Shown here: piece after piece, positions 32,101 to 47,100 of the stretch
Layout of the letters: each line of letters begins with the position of its first letter
Numbering within the stretch: position 1 is the stretch's first letter
DNA from: Syngnathus acus
Taxonomy: Eukaryota > Chordata > Actinopteri > Syngnathiformes > Syngnathidae
DNA: 64,000 nucleotides
Reading direction: 5' to 3'
Assembly: GCF_901709675.1 (NCBI RefSeq)
Contig: NC_051105.1
Span: 1 to 64,000 of the forward strand
The notes under the pieces: generated by a model
The model's database searches: none
The model's input: the letters and a program-made list of their open reading frames with translations, nothing else
What the model was told of the DNA's origin: nothing
Made by a program: the position numbers and the translations under genes

Positions 32101-35100
32101 CCCATTCCTTCTTATCCTTCTTTTCTTTCTTCTCAAGGTAGTAGCTCTTGATTTTGGAGCCACCGTCACTGATCGGAGGCTTCCAGGAGACTACGCAGGA
32201 ATCCTTGGTGATTCCAGAAACAGTTATTGACTGAGGCGGTGTCGGTTTCTCTGTGGACAGAAACAAAACAAAACAAAAAAACCCGCTTTGTCAGTATAGT
32301 AAGTAACACCGGCTGATTTTGTTGAACATTTTCTTGGGGGCTGAACGAACCCAATTGGCTCTTGATGAGTATAGGTGTGATGAGTTCAAGCGGCTCGCTG
32401 TTGCCATAGCGATTCTGAGCGTATACTCGGAAAAAGTATCCGGCACTGTCGGTAAGGTTGGGCACGCGGCAGGATGTGCCATTAATGGACGACGACACCA
32501 ATTCCCACTCGCTTCCTTCTTTGTCCTCGCGCTTCTCCACAATGTAGTTGGTGATCATGCAGCCGCCGTCGTCCTTGGGAGGCTTCCAGGTGATGATGAC
32601 AGAGTTCTTTAGGAGGGCCTCCAGAACGATGGGACCCTGGGGGATATCGGGTTTGTCTGCAAACAAAGGGTTAGGGTGTACTGTAATCATTGTCACTTTT
32701 TACAAAGGCAAAGGTGGTACTCGCTGAGTTATGAGGATAAAATCATACCGTAGATTTCAACGTTGAACGCAGTGTCGGCCCTGCCAAAGTGATTGTGCAG
32801 TCGGATCCTGTATTTTCCTCCATGGATCCTGCGCTGCACATTCTTGATAATGAGGTGGGTATAATGCTCCGTGGTCTCGATACTGATGTCCTCGGAGTTC
32901 TCCAGGGTCTTTGCTTCTTGGAGCCACAAAATCTTTGGCACGGGACGCCCAATGTACACAACGTGGATGCGTAGGGTCGTTCCTAGACCGGCGTAGTACG
33001 TGCTCTTCAATGGGTAGTCAGAGTGGAAGGACGGGGCAGCTTCCAGTAAAAGAACTCCCTTGGTTTCTGCTTCGCCGGCATCATTGGTAGCCTTACAGGT
33101 GTATTCTCCCTCATCCTCTTGTTGATCAGTCATGATGGAGAGGGAGTGGTTACGGCCATCGGAGCTCATCTCGTATTTGCGGGACTCGACAATCTCCTTG
33201 CCTGCGTGGTACCACTTGATCTCAGGAACCGGCCTGCCAATAATCTGGCACTTCATGACAGCAGGCTGTCCCAGTTTCTCTGTGACTTCGTCCATTTCTT
33301 TTCTCAGACTCGGTTTGGTCTCGACTATGTAAAAATAGCGAGCAGAAAAAAATGCACAAAATGTGAAAAGGTGTCTTACTATTGTTTCATGCCAACTATA
33401 CAATTGCTACTTTCATATCAGCGATGGGTATACGCACCGCTCAGTTTGGTCTTGATGCAAGCGGCTGTCCGTCGAGGCCTGCTTATCCCGGTGTCATTCT
33501 CAGCTAATACTCTGAACTCATATTCGGTAGCTTCGGCCAGACCACGGATGGTAAATTCCTGTTCTGTCAGCCTCTCCTTGTTGCATTTCTTCCAGGTGCT
33601 CTCAGTGGACTTTCGGTATTCCACCCAATAGCCCAGGACCTCCTTTCCACCGTCACACTCTGGAGCTTGCCAGCGAACGGCGATGGAATTTTGAGTTACC
33701 ATTGTTGTATCAATTTCACCTGGCTGGCTTGGTTTATCTGCACGGTACAAAGGCGCAAAACAACCAGATGTTTGTCTGTGCCACCAAAGGTAGCGAGTGA
33801 GAGAGATGAGGGATTATAATTCTTGATACGTATTAGGGGACATCTCTGACAGGAATCTGCTTAGTATCGTTAGTCATCCAATTTATGCTCCTGACTTTCG
33901 TCACATGGTGACTCACCAAACGGATCTTTGCACGTGACGGTCTCTGACACAGGTCCAGCTTCGCTCTCTCCAATATCATTGACAGCAAAAATGCGGAATT
34001 GATAGTCTGCATTTGCTCTGAGTCCAGACAGGGTAAACATTGTGGCGGGAATCCTGGCGGGGTGACGAGACCATTGCTCCGCAGACACCTCCTTGTACTC
34101 AACAAAGTAGCCCTTGATGGAAGAACCTCCATCGTCCTTTGGTCTGCACCACGCCAGTGCCACAGAGCTTTTGGTGACATCCATGATTTCTAGCGGTGCG
34201 CCGGATGGCTCCGGTGGACCTGTTTTTCAAACAAAAGTTTCCCGGCTCAACAAATGCCGATGAGAGAATTCTGGTAAACAAATGATGGGGTGGGGCCAGA
34301 ATACTTACAAAGTGGAGTCTTGGGCACTAGCGGTTGCTCTGACTTCAGAGATGGGCCAATACCAAAAGAGTTCTCGGCGGTAACCTTAAAGTGATATTCT
34401 GTTCCTTCATTTAGGCCCTTGACAAGCAATTGATGATCTGTCACCCTGCTGTCCACAGTGTACCAGGCATTTCTGGTGACCTCTCTTCTTTCGACAATGT
34501 AACCAAGTATCTCTGCGCCGCCATCATCGGTGAGTGATTTCCAGGACACCTTTACAGAGTTGGCCTGGATTTCCTCAAACGTTAACGGTCCTTCCGGAGC
34601 ACTTGGACGGCCAATCACTTTGACCTTGATTTGGGCCTTCTTCTTGCCAACTTCATTTTCCAGAAGAAGCTCATACACACCAGAGTCGCTCCTCTCGGCT
34701 CCTTTGATCACCAGTTCGCTGGTGTCTTCAGTGTAAGCAACCATGGCCTTGGTTGACACCGCCCCGCTGTCCTTTGACCATGAGCAGGTAGGGCGAGGTT
34801 TGCCCTTAATGGGAAGAGAGAGCCGGACCACTCCACCGTGACGGACCACGTACACATCTTTGTATTTCAGCTCGAGTTCACAATCGGGAGATTCTGTACA
34901 AGCCGAGTACAGAAATGGAACAGTTACTTTTCATTGACTTTCCTGAACAACAAAACTCATTTTGTTCACCTAGTGTGTCCATTCTTGTGTGCGCTTACCA
35001 AACATCTCTGTGATAGTCATAGTTCCGGGAACTTCGGCAGGCTCCCCAGAACCGCCCGCGTTGCAGGCCAGTACTCGGAATTTGAACTCCTCTCCTTGTG

Positions 35101-38100
35101 GCATGTTGGTCAGGGTGTACTCGCATATCAGAGAGGGTGTGGTGTTGCATTTGAGCCACGCCATAGTGCCCACCTTCTGCATCTCAATGAGGTAACCGTC
35201 CACTCTTGCATCTCCCTCATCATCAGGGGGACTCCAAGCCAGGGATACAGATGACTTGGTGGTTTCCGTGACCCGAGGGTTCTGGGGGCAACCGGGTGGA
35301 TCTGACCGGGACAGAAATATGGATGTTCCGTTTGTACCGATTTAGCTGTTTGCATGAAATGTATTGAAACACTGTTTGTACTTGACAAAATGCAGAAAAG
35401 AGGACATTTTTTCTTGTTTGGTCTCACCAATGGGATCTGATGCCACAGCTGGTTTCGAAGGCAAGCTCGGTTTGCTTAATCCACGGGCATTGATGGCAAT
35501 GATTCTGTGTTCGTACTCTAGGCCTTCGATTAGCTCTGTGGAGCGGTATCTATTCATGGTGACAGGGTGCTTGTTGGCACGCACCCATCTGTCAGCCCTG
35601 ACTTCTTTGCGCTCGATAATATAACCAGAAACCTCGAGCCCACCATCCTCTTCCGGTGGATTCCAGGCAACAGTCATACCATCACGCGAAACATCAAAAA
35701 TGGTCGGCCGGCCAGGAGATCCGGACACATCTGCAAAAGACGGAGAATCGTGTTAGCCTTGTGCCAAGACTTATGGTTACATACGCTTGTGGAATAAATT
35801 ACAACGAAAAAAAATGCTGTTACTTGTCAAACTCCTGCAGGTAACAATTTCAGACTGCAAGAAATCTCCGGTCCCATAGCGATTCACAGCAGCCGCACGG
35901 AAGACGTACTCATCTCCCTCAGTCAGGTTCTCAAATTTGAAGGTGGGTCGGCTGACAGAGTCAGAAACCGGCACCCAGCCTGGTCTGTGGGCATCTCGTT
36001 GCTCCACCACATAGCCGCTGATGGGAGCTCCGCCATCCCTAGCGGGAGGATCCCAGCTACAGGTGACTGTGGTTGCGTCAATCTCATCAAATCTGATTGG
36101 TCCTTTTGGTTCGTCAGGTTTGGCTAGGAGAAAATGATAGTGTGTCACTGCAAAATCATCCAAACCACGCTTCTCACGTCGTCAGATGAAAGGTCAGAGA
36201 AGGGCAGTAACGTGCTGCATTGACTTTATGACACTAACTTAAGTGACTTGCGTTGACTTTGAAACATTAACTCAAGTAACTTGGGATAAATTGTACTTGC
36301 CAAAGTTAAATTGATATAACATACTCTTTCCTTTCACTTCTACATACGTACATATATAATTCTTAATCATACATGTAATTCTTTGGAGGACTACTCTTAC
36401 TTGAGACGTAATATTACCACGAAACAAACCGTACTCTTACTGGACTACAATTTTTGGCTGCTCTACCCACCTCTGTCCATATTTCACCCGAACATACAGA
36501 GTATGTAAACAAATCCAAGTTAATGCCCATCTGCGGGGCTTTCCTTACAGAGAATGACAACTTTGATGACCTCGCTGGTGACACCAACAGTGTTCTTCAA
36601 CTCCAGGGTGTAGTTTCCAGTGTCGTCGATGGTTGTGTTGGAAACGGTTAGTTTGCAAAACTTGCCAGTGCTCTGAATCTTGACACGATCTGTGATTTTG
36701 ATCCTGTTGTCACCAAAGAACCAGATGCAGGAGGGGGGAGGCCTGCCGATGATCGGTAGGTCCAGCTCTAGGGTTTTACCGGCCAGAACGTGAATAGTTT
36801 TCTGGGGAAGGCTGGTGAAATCCACCGCAGGCATCACTGTAAAACAAGTCAAGTCTTTTGTAAAGACTAAAACCATGTTTCATCGCACTTTGTCCTCACG
36901 GGTTTGACGAAAACGAATAAACAATGCGATAACCATGAGACAATGCTGCTGCTGCTGCTCACCTCTTTGTTCCTGTACGGTCACAGGCGTAACGAGCTCC
37001 TTTGCTTCGCTGGCGCCTCGACTGTTGATGGCTTTGATTCTGAACAAGTACTGCTCCTTCTCATTCAACTTCTCAATTGTGTGCTCAAAGTCAGTTAGCT
37101 TGAGCGAGGCCACCTTCATCCACTTGTCAGTACCAAATTTGCAAGCCTCGACAATGTAACCCGTAAGTCTGCTGCCTCCGTCATGCTCAGGTTTCTCCCA
37201 GCTCAACGAAACTGTGCTTTTGGTGACGTCAATCACCTCAAATTTGCGCGGCGGGTGAGGCACCTCACAAACCAGGATCACATCCGATGTCTCGCGAGGC
37301 TCGCCGACACCGTAAATGTTTTCAGGTAGGACTCGGAAGTAGTACAACATGCCCTCCATCAGGCCATCAATCTTGAAAGATGTCTTGCTGCACTTGGAAG
37401 TAACAGTTTTGTAGGCTCTCATGGAGGCTTCGCGCCGCTCGATGATATAATTGTTGACAGGGGCGCCGCCATCAACGCAGGGGCCTTCCCAGGAGATGGT
37501 GGCATATTCTTTGGTCAGTTCCTTGATCTTGATCGGTCCCGTCGGTCCTGGAGTGTCTAGAATTGCAAAACGTTTGCCATTTACAAACGACGTTCCTAAA
37601 TAATCACGCTCGTGACATATGCCTTTTTTTAATATCCGCTTACCATAGACTTTGACGAGGATATGGACTTCCTGTTTGCCAGCAGAGTTCTCAGCCACCA
37701 GTGTGTATTTTCCCGCATCGTACCGATGGACCTTATCGATGATCAGTGTGGTTGACTTGTGGGTGACTTCTACGAAGCCTCGGCTGTTAAGGTCAACGCC
37801 CTGCTTGCTCCAAGTGATTGTCGGAGCAGGACGGCCGGTAATATTGACAAAGAGGCGTAGAGAACCACCGGCCCGCAGGCAGATGGTCTTCCTCAGCTCA
37901 TCAGGGAGCTCCAAGTCAGGAGTTTCTATTGGGTCAAGGTAATGACAAATAAGGTTGCTGAACTGCAACACGCGTGCGTATTAATTCATCTTTCTCCAAG
38001 GTCTATCTGTGACTTTGTAAATTTGCCAGCGGGTTCAACCTGCTCTCTATTCCTTAGCAGTAGAGTAATCCGTATTGTCACGACTGAATGGGAAAAAGGA

Positions 38101-41100
38101 AAAGAAAAAGAAAAAGAAAAAAAACGTACCAATTCTCTCGACCGGCTCCGTTTCGGCACAGTGCTCGCTGAAGTCTCCGATGCCGTTGATGTTGATGCCG
38201 ACCACTCTGAAGCAATACTTCTTGCCTGAGCAAAGTCCGGTCACTGTGTGCTCTAAAGTGCGCAGTGTCTTCTCGTGGGCCTTTGTCCACTCCTGTGTTC
38301 CAGCTTCCCGCATTTCCAAATAATAGCCCAGCACATCAGCTCCTCCATCCTCCACAGGGCGAGACCAGGCCAAGCTAATGCTGTCAGCGTGCGTGTCAGT
38401 GATACGAGGTACCGAGGGGGGAGATGGGGTGCCTACGATGAGAGAAGACAGAGCTGAAATGCGTCGGATGCAAAGTGAGCGTGTCACCGACAGACTTCGT
38501 TTGCCAAGCTCTTTTGGATTGCTGGCGTATTAGGACCAAAACAAACTTACACGTTGGCTCTCTGCAGACAACGTAGAGTGAAACCTCACTCGGTTCACTC
38601 TCTCCAGCCTTGTTGATGGCCGTCACCCTGAACTGGTATATGTTGCCTTCGGTCAAACCGGACACCTTCAGCGTGGTGTCGAGATGTGCTCCGTTCCTGT
38701 TCACCTTCACCCAGCGAGCGCTCTTCTTCTCACGCTTCTCAACAAGATAGTGGAGCAACGGGCTGCCACCGTCACTCTCAGGCTTCATCCACTCAATGGT
38801 TGCAAAGTCCTTTCCAGACACCAGGATCTCAGGTGCACTGGGTGGCGATGGCACAGCTGTGAGGAGACAACTCGAGGTTTGAAACAACAACTGCGACAGG
38901 TTGACGTTATAATAATGATAAGTGACAAAGGGCAGGTTGTGCGGAATATTGGAACAAAGAGTTTCGCTCATGTAGTCGGTTACAGTAAGGTTACGATCCA
39001 CCAAACCGGCCGTTTACGTTTAGGAAACTCCTCGGCAGCAACTTCAACTGCAAACGACGTCAAAAAACAAAAGTGTATATTACACACATTTTACAACAGT
39101 TGCATGGGGACACTCACTGAAAGTGTTCTTGGCAACCATGGGATTGGAGACAAGGGGGACACCAGCGCCGTACTTGTTGATTCCCCGGACTCTGAACAGG
39201 TATTCTGTGTTCTTGAAAAGCCCCGTGATGCTGCAAGCCAGCTCCTTGCACTCGGTATGCATGAAAACCCAGTTAAGTCTGTTGGTGTCTCTTCTCTCCA
39301 CGAGGTAGTGGGACACCTCATCACCGCCATCTTCCAAAGGAGGCTTCCAGCTCAGAGTGCACGACTCCTCTGTTATCTTGCTGATTTCGATGCTGCCTTC
39401 ACACACTCCCGGAGTGTCTAGAAACAGTCATTGTGTCGTCAGTCGTTTTCTCGTCTCACAAGGAGTTTGATTGGAGAACAGAGTGCAGGGATACTCACCA
39501 AGTACTTTGACGTTGACTTCAGCAGTCTTTGTTCCACTCACGTTCCTAACAGTGAGAATATACCTTCCGGTATCATCTCTGTCACAGAACTTGACGATAG
39601 CCATTGCCCGGTTGGATGTGTATTGCAGATGGTACTTCTCGCATAACTCGAGTTCCCTGTTGCCCTTGGACCAGGAAGCTTTGGGCTCAGGCCTGCCACC
39701 CACGGCAGCGTCCAGAACCAGATCTGAGCCAGCTCTCACCGTGACAACTTCAGACAGTAGTTTGCCGTCGAGGTGAGCCTTTGGAGGTTCTGTCGCACAA
39801 TATAAGCGCATTGACACAAGTTGCATCTGCACGGTGGTCAGCGCGGGCATTTGTCACATATTATCTGACATTGAATCGCTGGCTTGTTTTCGCACAAATA
39901 ATCAAAGTAGCTTACCAAAGTCAGTCTTGCACTGCACAGAGCCAGTGGAATCTGATGGGGTGCTGAAGACTTGGTTGGCATTCTTGGCAATGACTCTGAA
40001 CTCGTAGGGTTCTCCTTCTCCCAGGGCGGTAACAGTGTAGAAAGTGTCCGTCACATTTGTGTAATTACACTTCAGCCAACGGCCCTCGCCAGTCAAAGTG
40101 TATGGCTTTCGTTCAATGACGTATCCTACGATTGGACTGCCGCCGTCATTGAGCGGAGCCAACCATTTGAGCGACACTGTGGTCCTGGTTACATTTGTCA
40201 CTTCTGGCTTACTCGGTGAATCTAAAAACAAAGACGTGAAGTCGTATCGGTCATAGGTCGGAAGCGGTCAATGTTTGCGTGGCAAGCGTTACTCACCGAC
40301 AGGGTTTTGGGCGACTGCTCCTTTAGAGGCTTCACTGGCCTTGCTCAGACCAGCACTGTTCATCGCATAAACTCGGAACTGGTACTCTAGACCTTCGACG
40401 AGGTCTTCCACCTTATGAAAGCACTCAAAGCACGGAATCTTGTTCTCCCTTACCCACAGAATGTTATTTCTCTCTTTCTTCTCGATCCAGTAACCTGTCA
40501 CCTTGCTGCCGCCATCGTGATAGGGCTCCTCCCATTTCAAGGTCATTGTGTTGGCAAAGATATTAAAGACACATGGCCTTGTTGGTGCTCCAGGAGGTGC
40601 TACAACAGTCAAACGTGAATTCTCTTAGCGACTCACGACTTTTACCATTGTCTTGCCAATTTAGAAATTGTACTTACTGTAAGGATGCTCTGCGACGACG
40701 GTCTGAGACTCAGTCGGCTTGCTGATGCCAAATCTATTCTCGGCAGAGACCCTGAAGGTGTATTGCATGTACTTTGTCAGATGACTGACATGCAGAGACG
40801 TGCGCTTCACGCTGGAGTTGATCAGTTGCCAGGCACTGGAACCAGATTCACGCTTCTCCACGATGTAGTTGGTTATGTCGGTGCCGCCGTCATCCTCTGG
40901 CGCATCCCAGTTAACGACACAGGATTGGGAGGTGATATTTGAAATTTCGACAGGCCCCGTCGGAGGGTTGGGTCTACCGATGACGTTGACGTCTATAGTA
41001 AAGGTCTTGGTTCCGGCAACATTCTCCAGGGTCAGGTAGTATTTTCCTCCATCACCCCTCATGGCATCCTTGACTGATATGCTCGTTCTGTCTTTCGTTA

Positions 41101-44100
41101 CTTGAATTGAAACTCTTTCAGAGTTCTTCAACCTCATCTCCTCCAGTCTCCAGGCTACCTTGGGAGCAGGTCGCCCGCTAATAGGAACATCAATTGTGAA
41201 GCTACTGCCAGAGCTGCATGTGATCAGCTGATTGATGATCTCACTGAGATCAGCTGCCGGTTCAATGTGAGGCTCTTTGACCAACACCCGGGCTGGATTT
41301 TCCCGGGGCCTGCTGAGGCCGGACTCATTCTTGGCTTTCACACGGAAGTGATACTCGTGGCCCTTGTTGAGCTTATCAACCACGTAGGAGAGGTTCTTGG
41401 TGTTGCCAACCACAAACCATTTATCCGTCCCACTCGCCCTGGCCTCGATGATGTAACTCTGGATACGGCTTCCGCCGTCATGCTCCGGCTTCAGCCAGCT
41501 CAGTGACACCGAGCTGTCTGTTGTGTCTACAATGTCCACTCTCTTTGGTGGCGCTGGCTCGGCAGTGGCGACGACAGGCTCTGTCATCTCCAATGCTTCG
41601 CCGACACCGTGCTGGTTCTCTGCAGAGACCCTGAAGAAGTATGGCACTCCCTCCAGGAGATCCTGGATTTTCATGATATTCTGAGTGCATTTTCCCCCAG
41701 ACTGTGTCCAAGCGCGACGGGTGGCCTCGCGTCTCTCCACAATGTAGTGTTGGATTCGCGCTCCGCCGTCATTGAGCGGAGGCTGCCACGCAAGGGTGAC
41801 TGAGCCTCTGGACACCTCGTGGAAGGCTAAAGCCTCAGGAGCTCCGGGAGTGTCCATGACCTTCAGGGTGAAAGTCATGGACTCGCTACCGCTGCTGTTA
41901 TCCAAGTTAACAGTGTATTTGCCTGTATCGTTCCTCGAGCAGTTTTCAATATGTAGAGTACTGCTGCCCTCTGCAGTTATGACCTCGGACATCACACCCA
42001 CTTCTCCTTCTTCTTTCAGCCAGGTGGCGACAGGAACTGGCTTTCCCCTGAATTGTACACTTAGTTTCACTGAACCTCCAGCCTTGACAACATGCGTTTG
42101 CTTGAAGGAGGCATCAATATCAACCATTGGCGGTGTGAGTCTGTCAACGGCCTGAGCCGGTTCTAGAGTTGCCATGTCCTCGCCTCTTCCGACTTGATTT
42201 ACAGCGGCAACGCGGAACTTGTACGCAACCCCAGTTTGTAGACCAGTCACCGTGTACTCTGTTTCGGCCACGAGCTCTTCATTGACTCTATGCCAGTCGA
42301 GTTCATTTGCTTTAACCATCTCGACGATGTATCCCAGGATATCAGAACCTCCGTCATCTGCAGGCTTGCTCCATTCCAGACTGATAGAGGTATTTGTGGA
42401 GTCGGACACACAGACCACGGATGGAGCGCATGGGATGTCCTTTGGTTCGACAGCTTTGATGGGCAAGGAGATGTTGCTCGGAGAACCAATACCGGCATCA
42501 TTCACAGCCATCACCTGGAACTCGTACTCCATATTCTCAGTGAGATGAGAAACCCTGTGAGCACATTCGGTGATGGGTTTCTTTGAAAGCACCTTGTAGA
42601 ACCGGACAGTCTTCTTCTCTCGTTTTTCCAGTATATAATGTTGGATGGGGTTTCCTCCGTCTGATGTTGGAGGAGTCCAGGCCAATGTTATGCTTTCCCC
42701 TGTGACCTCGGTGGCATCCGGAGTGCCTGGAGAATCGGGGGTACCTGGGAGGAAATTGTGAATGGAAATATGTCAAGACCAGAATCAAGGATGAACACGC
42801 AGAGCAGAGCTTTCAATCGCAACGGCCGATCATTTTCTCTTCTTTCCGATGTTTAACCTTTCGGGTAGTGTGTTTGTATGTTCAATCCCCAAAAAAAAAG
42901 ATTTGGTCAAAATGTCATTCTTTTGACTTACTGTATTGCAGCTGTGCAATAATAGGGCAGGATTCCAACGGTCTGCCAACACCAAACTTGTTGACAGCTG
43001 AGACCCTGAATTGGTACTCGTTGATCTTTACGAGTTTGGTTGCAGTGAGCGTGCACTCGTGACAGTCATCAGACATTAATGCCCAAGAGATTTTGGATGT
43101 TTCCCTCTTCTCAATGATGTAATGTGAAATTTCCGAGCAGCCATTGTTCTCTGGCGGATTCCAGGAGAGGGTACATCTGCCCTCTGAGATGTTGCTAAAC
43201 ACGATGGGTCCTACTGGTTCTCCAGGTGTGTCTGCATCACATATGAAAGTCGAAGTTAGAGGTAATACATCGATCGCTTGTGAATATACTACTATAATGT
43301 ACAGAAACGACGACACACCTTGTACTTGAACCAGAAGATTCTCCTTCTTGCTGCCCGATCCATTAGTCGCTTCGACCGTGTAGAGACCGCGGTGGGTACG
43401 GTCAGCATCTCTGATGAAAAGAGTGCTGTATCCAGGAGCGGTGATAATATCCATCATCCTTTGGGTGATTTCCACGCCGTCTCTGTACCAGATCACTTTG
43501 GGAACAGGCCGCCCGGTGATCGCCACATTCACCCTGATGTTGTCACCCGCTTTGACAGTCAAACCCTCAAAATACTCCGGGCCAAATTCAATGTGCGGAG
43601 CAGCTGGTTTAGAAAAAAAGGTATTTCACAATCAATGCATCATCATCATCATCTCATCACTCTCGCTGGCTTATCTTCATTTACCATTCTCGCTTCTGAC
43701 CACAATCAAACCAGACGAGTTGGACGGGGGACTGACGACACCGATGGCATTTCTGGCAATCACCCTGAACTCATAGCGCTCGTTCATTGTCAGACCAGTC
43801 ACAGTGTGCTGGCAGTCGTGGACATCAGTCAAGTTGGCCTTGAACCAACGACCGTGACCCTGTCGTTTCTCAATGTTGTAGCCAGTGATCTTACTGCCGC
43901 CGTCACGTTTGGGCGCATCCCACTTCAGCGTGATCGAGTCACTCGTCACGTCAGTGTAGTCGGGCTGGCCTGGAGGATCTGAAAGACAAAAGTCCAGTTC
44001 ATAATTAGTCTCCCAAAGGATCCTTGTGAAGAGGTTATTGGTTGACGAATAAGTTGAGCTACATGATGTAGGCCTATGGACAGAGTCGGCGGCACTCACC

Positions 44101-47100
44101 GACGGGACTGACGGCCATGACGGGCTTGCTCTCATCACTCATCCGGCTGGAGCCGGCATCATTCTGTGCATACACTCTGAACGAGTACTCGAGGCCTTCG
44201 ATGAGACCCAGGATCCTGTAATCGGTTTCTCTGATGAGCACTAGGTTCACCTTCTGCCACATGATGCTGTTCTTTTCCCTCTTCTCCACATGGAAGCCCT
44301 GGATGGGTGTACCGCCATCATAGAGAGGCTTCTCCCACTGGATTGTCATGCCGTCGTTGGTGACGTTATACACAACAGGCCTGCCTGGTGGGCCTGGGGG
44401 CCTGAATTGGTGCTTGGCAATCACCATCTGTGAGACCAGGGGCTCACTGACACCGTACCTGTTCTCAGCACACACTCTGAACTGGTATTGGACACCCTTG
44501 ACCAGGTTGGGCACTTGGAACTGAGTTCCCTCCACCCTGGAACAAGCCATCTTCCAGTCAGGCTGAGAGGTGTCACGCTTCTCGACAGTATAGCAGCTGA
44601 CGTCTCCGCCGCCGTCGTCATTGGGCTCATCCCAGGAGATCATGATGCTTTCCGCTCTGACTTCATCAAGGCGGATGGGTCCGAGGGGCTTCGATGGGGG
44701 TCCGAGGGTAATGACGTGGATGTGGAAGGACTTTCTGTTGATTTTGTTGTCAAGAGTAAGTGTGAATTTACCCTCATTCTCTTTCTTCACACTCTTTATC
44801 ATTAGCGTCACTTTGTTCGCTGTCTTCTTGAAGCGGATTTGATCGCTTTCCTTCAGAGGAAGGTTGTCCTTCAGCCACGAGACTGACGGCTTGGGTTTAC
44901 CTACGTAGGGCAGCTCAATGTGGACATTGTGCCCTAAGCGAACACAGATTCTTCCATCCGGGTAGTCTGCGAGGCTCGCTTCGGGTGTGATAACATAGTC
45001 GACGACCTTGATTGGACCTATCTTGACAAAGTCACCCTGACCCTTCTCATTTCGGGCCGCAACTCTGAAGAACACGTCGGAGTGCTCCTTAAGTTTTTGC
45101 ACCTCAAACTCGCAGTGTCGGCCCGTTCCTCCAAGTGTCCAGTCTTCGCCCGCGGCTTTCTTCTCAACGATGTAGTCGGAGATGATGCTGCCGCCGTCGT
45201 AATCAGGCTTAAGCCACTGCAGGGTGACTGAGGTCTTGGAGGAATCCTTCATAGAAACACATTTGACTGGACCGGGAGTCTCTGCAGCCTTGACGGGTTC
45301 AAGTGTTTCACATGGTTCACCGACACCATTCTCATTCTCTGCGAGTACACGGAAAAAGTACAATGTCTTTTCAGAGAGATCTTCAATCGTGTAGGTGGTG
45401 TCGACGCATTTGCTTGTGACTGCAGAGTATGATCTCTTTGAAGAGTCCCTCTTCTCTACAATGTAGTTTGTGATTTCAGCACCGCCATCGAGGAGTGGCG
45501 TTTCCCAGCAAAGCGTGACTTTTCCACGGGTTACGTTTTTCAGTGTCAGGTTCCTGCACTGAGCTGGACGGTCCTGGACCTTCACGGACAAGGTTAGCGT
45601 CTTGGGCTCTCCTACGCCATTCGCAATCTTGACCGTATATTTTCCAGTGTCGAGCTTGGTGACATCACGCATGACGAGAACTGCGGTGGTGTCCGAGTGG
45701 TGGAATTCATAAGAGGGGTTGTTGTCGATACATAAATCCCCTTTGCTCCAAGAAGCGTCGGGTGATGGTCGACCCTTCAAAGGAACAGAGAGCTCCACAT
45801 CCTTGCCAGCCTTCACAATGTAGTGAGTTCTCACGGCCACATCTGAGTCAATCTGGGCTTCCTCTGTGAAAACGATATCACGGTCATTTAACAACAAACA
45901 AACAAAAAGGAAAGACATTTCTCAAGTCTGCAATGTCACTTACCCAAGATATCTTTAGCCTGTACAGGCTCAGTCATCTGCAGAGGTTCCCCACGGCCCG
46001 CGCAGTTGACAGCAGAAACTCGGAAAAAGTAGTTCACGTCCGGCTGTAAGTCGTGTACAGTATATTCCGTCATCTTGACCTCTCCCTTTGAAGTAACCAT
46101 GGTCCAATTCTCCTCTCCCTCCACCAGCTTCTCCACCATGTAGCAGGTCACCTCACTGCCTCCATCCCATTCTGGCTTGGACCAGCCCAAAGTGATGGAG
46201 GTCTTTGTGGAATCCATCACCTTCAGCTTGCAAGGCTCATCTGGAGCATCTGTGAGCCAAATGAATTGATGGGCACAGGTGGTCCTCGATTGACATTTTG
46301 GAAGCAGCCAGCGTCTGGGATCACTTACCAACGGGATCTGCAGCCTTATAGAAGTCGGATCCGTCAGAGAAGGGTCCTTCTCCAGCCCTGTTAATGGCAC
46401 AGACGCGATACTGGTACTCATTTCCTTCGGTGAGATGGTAGACAGTCTGCTTATGGTCTGGAACGGGGTCTTTGTAAACTCGGATCCAGCGCAAACTCTT
46501 CCTGTCACGTCTCTCCAAGTAGTAGCCAGTAACTGTGCTTCCGCCGTCCACACCTGGACTTTCCCATTCGACCACCATAGAAGTCTTGGTGATGATGTTC
46601 ACCTCAGGCGTATGTGGCTGTCCCGGAGTGACTGATGGAAATGCACAAAGAACAGATGTGTGAAACCTTTGTCCCTTGTGATCGGGGACAGGAAAACGAG
46701 CAAGAGTTCTGCATTTACTTGATGACGAAAGCTAAAGTGAAAATAAGCCTGAATTCCAAAGCTTACCAAAGGCGTTCTTTGCAACAACGGCCTCTGACTC
46801 GAGTGGCTCTCCCACGCCAAACTTGTTAACAGCCATGACCCGGAACACGTATTCGTTTCCTCGCACCAGTTTGCCGACGGAGATGTACGTCTGCTCGTGC
46901 CGCTCAGAGACTGTCGACCAGACCACTCTGCTGGTTTCACGCCTCTCCACGATGTAGTGCGTCACCTCGGAACCTCCGTTGTCGGCCTCACACACAGGCT
47001 CCCAGCGGAGGATGATTCTGTCCGCTGTGATGAGGTTAAAATTAATGCTGCCGGCCGGCGGTCCGGGTTTGTCTGAGGAGACATGAAAAGGCGCCATCAT

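Noticed and set aside
27197-33332. Many plus-strand and out-of-frame ORFs over titin exons
   Set aside because: Shadows of the strongly coding minus-strand frame; none has a recognisable domain.
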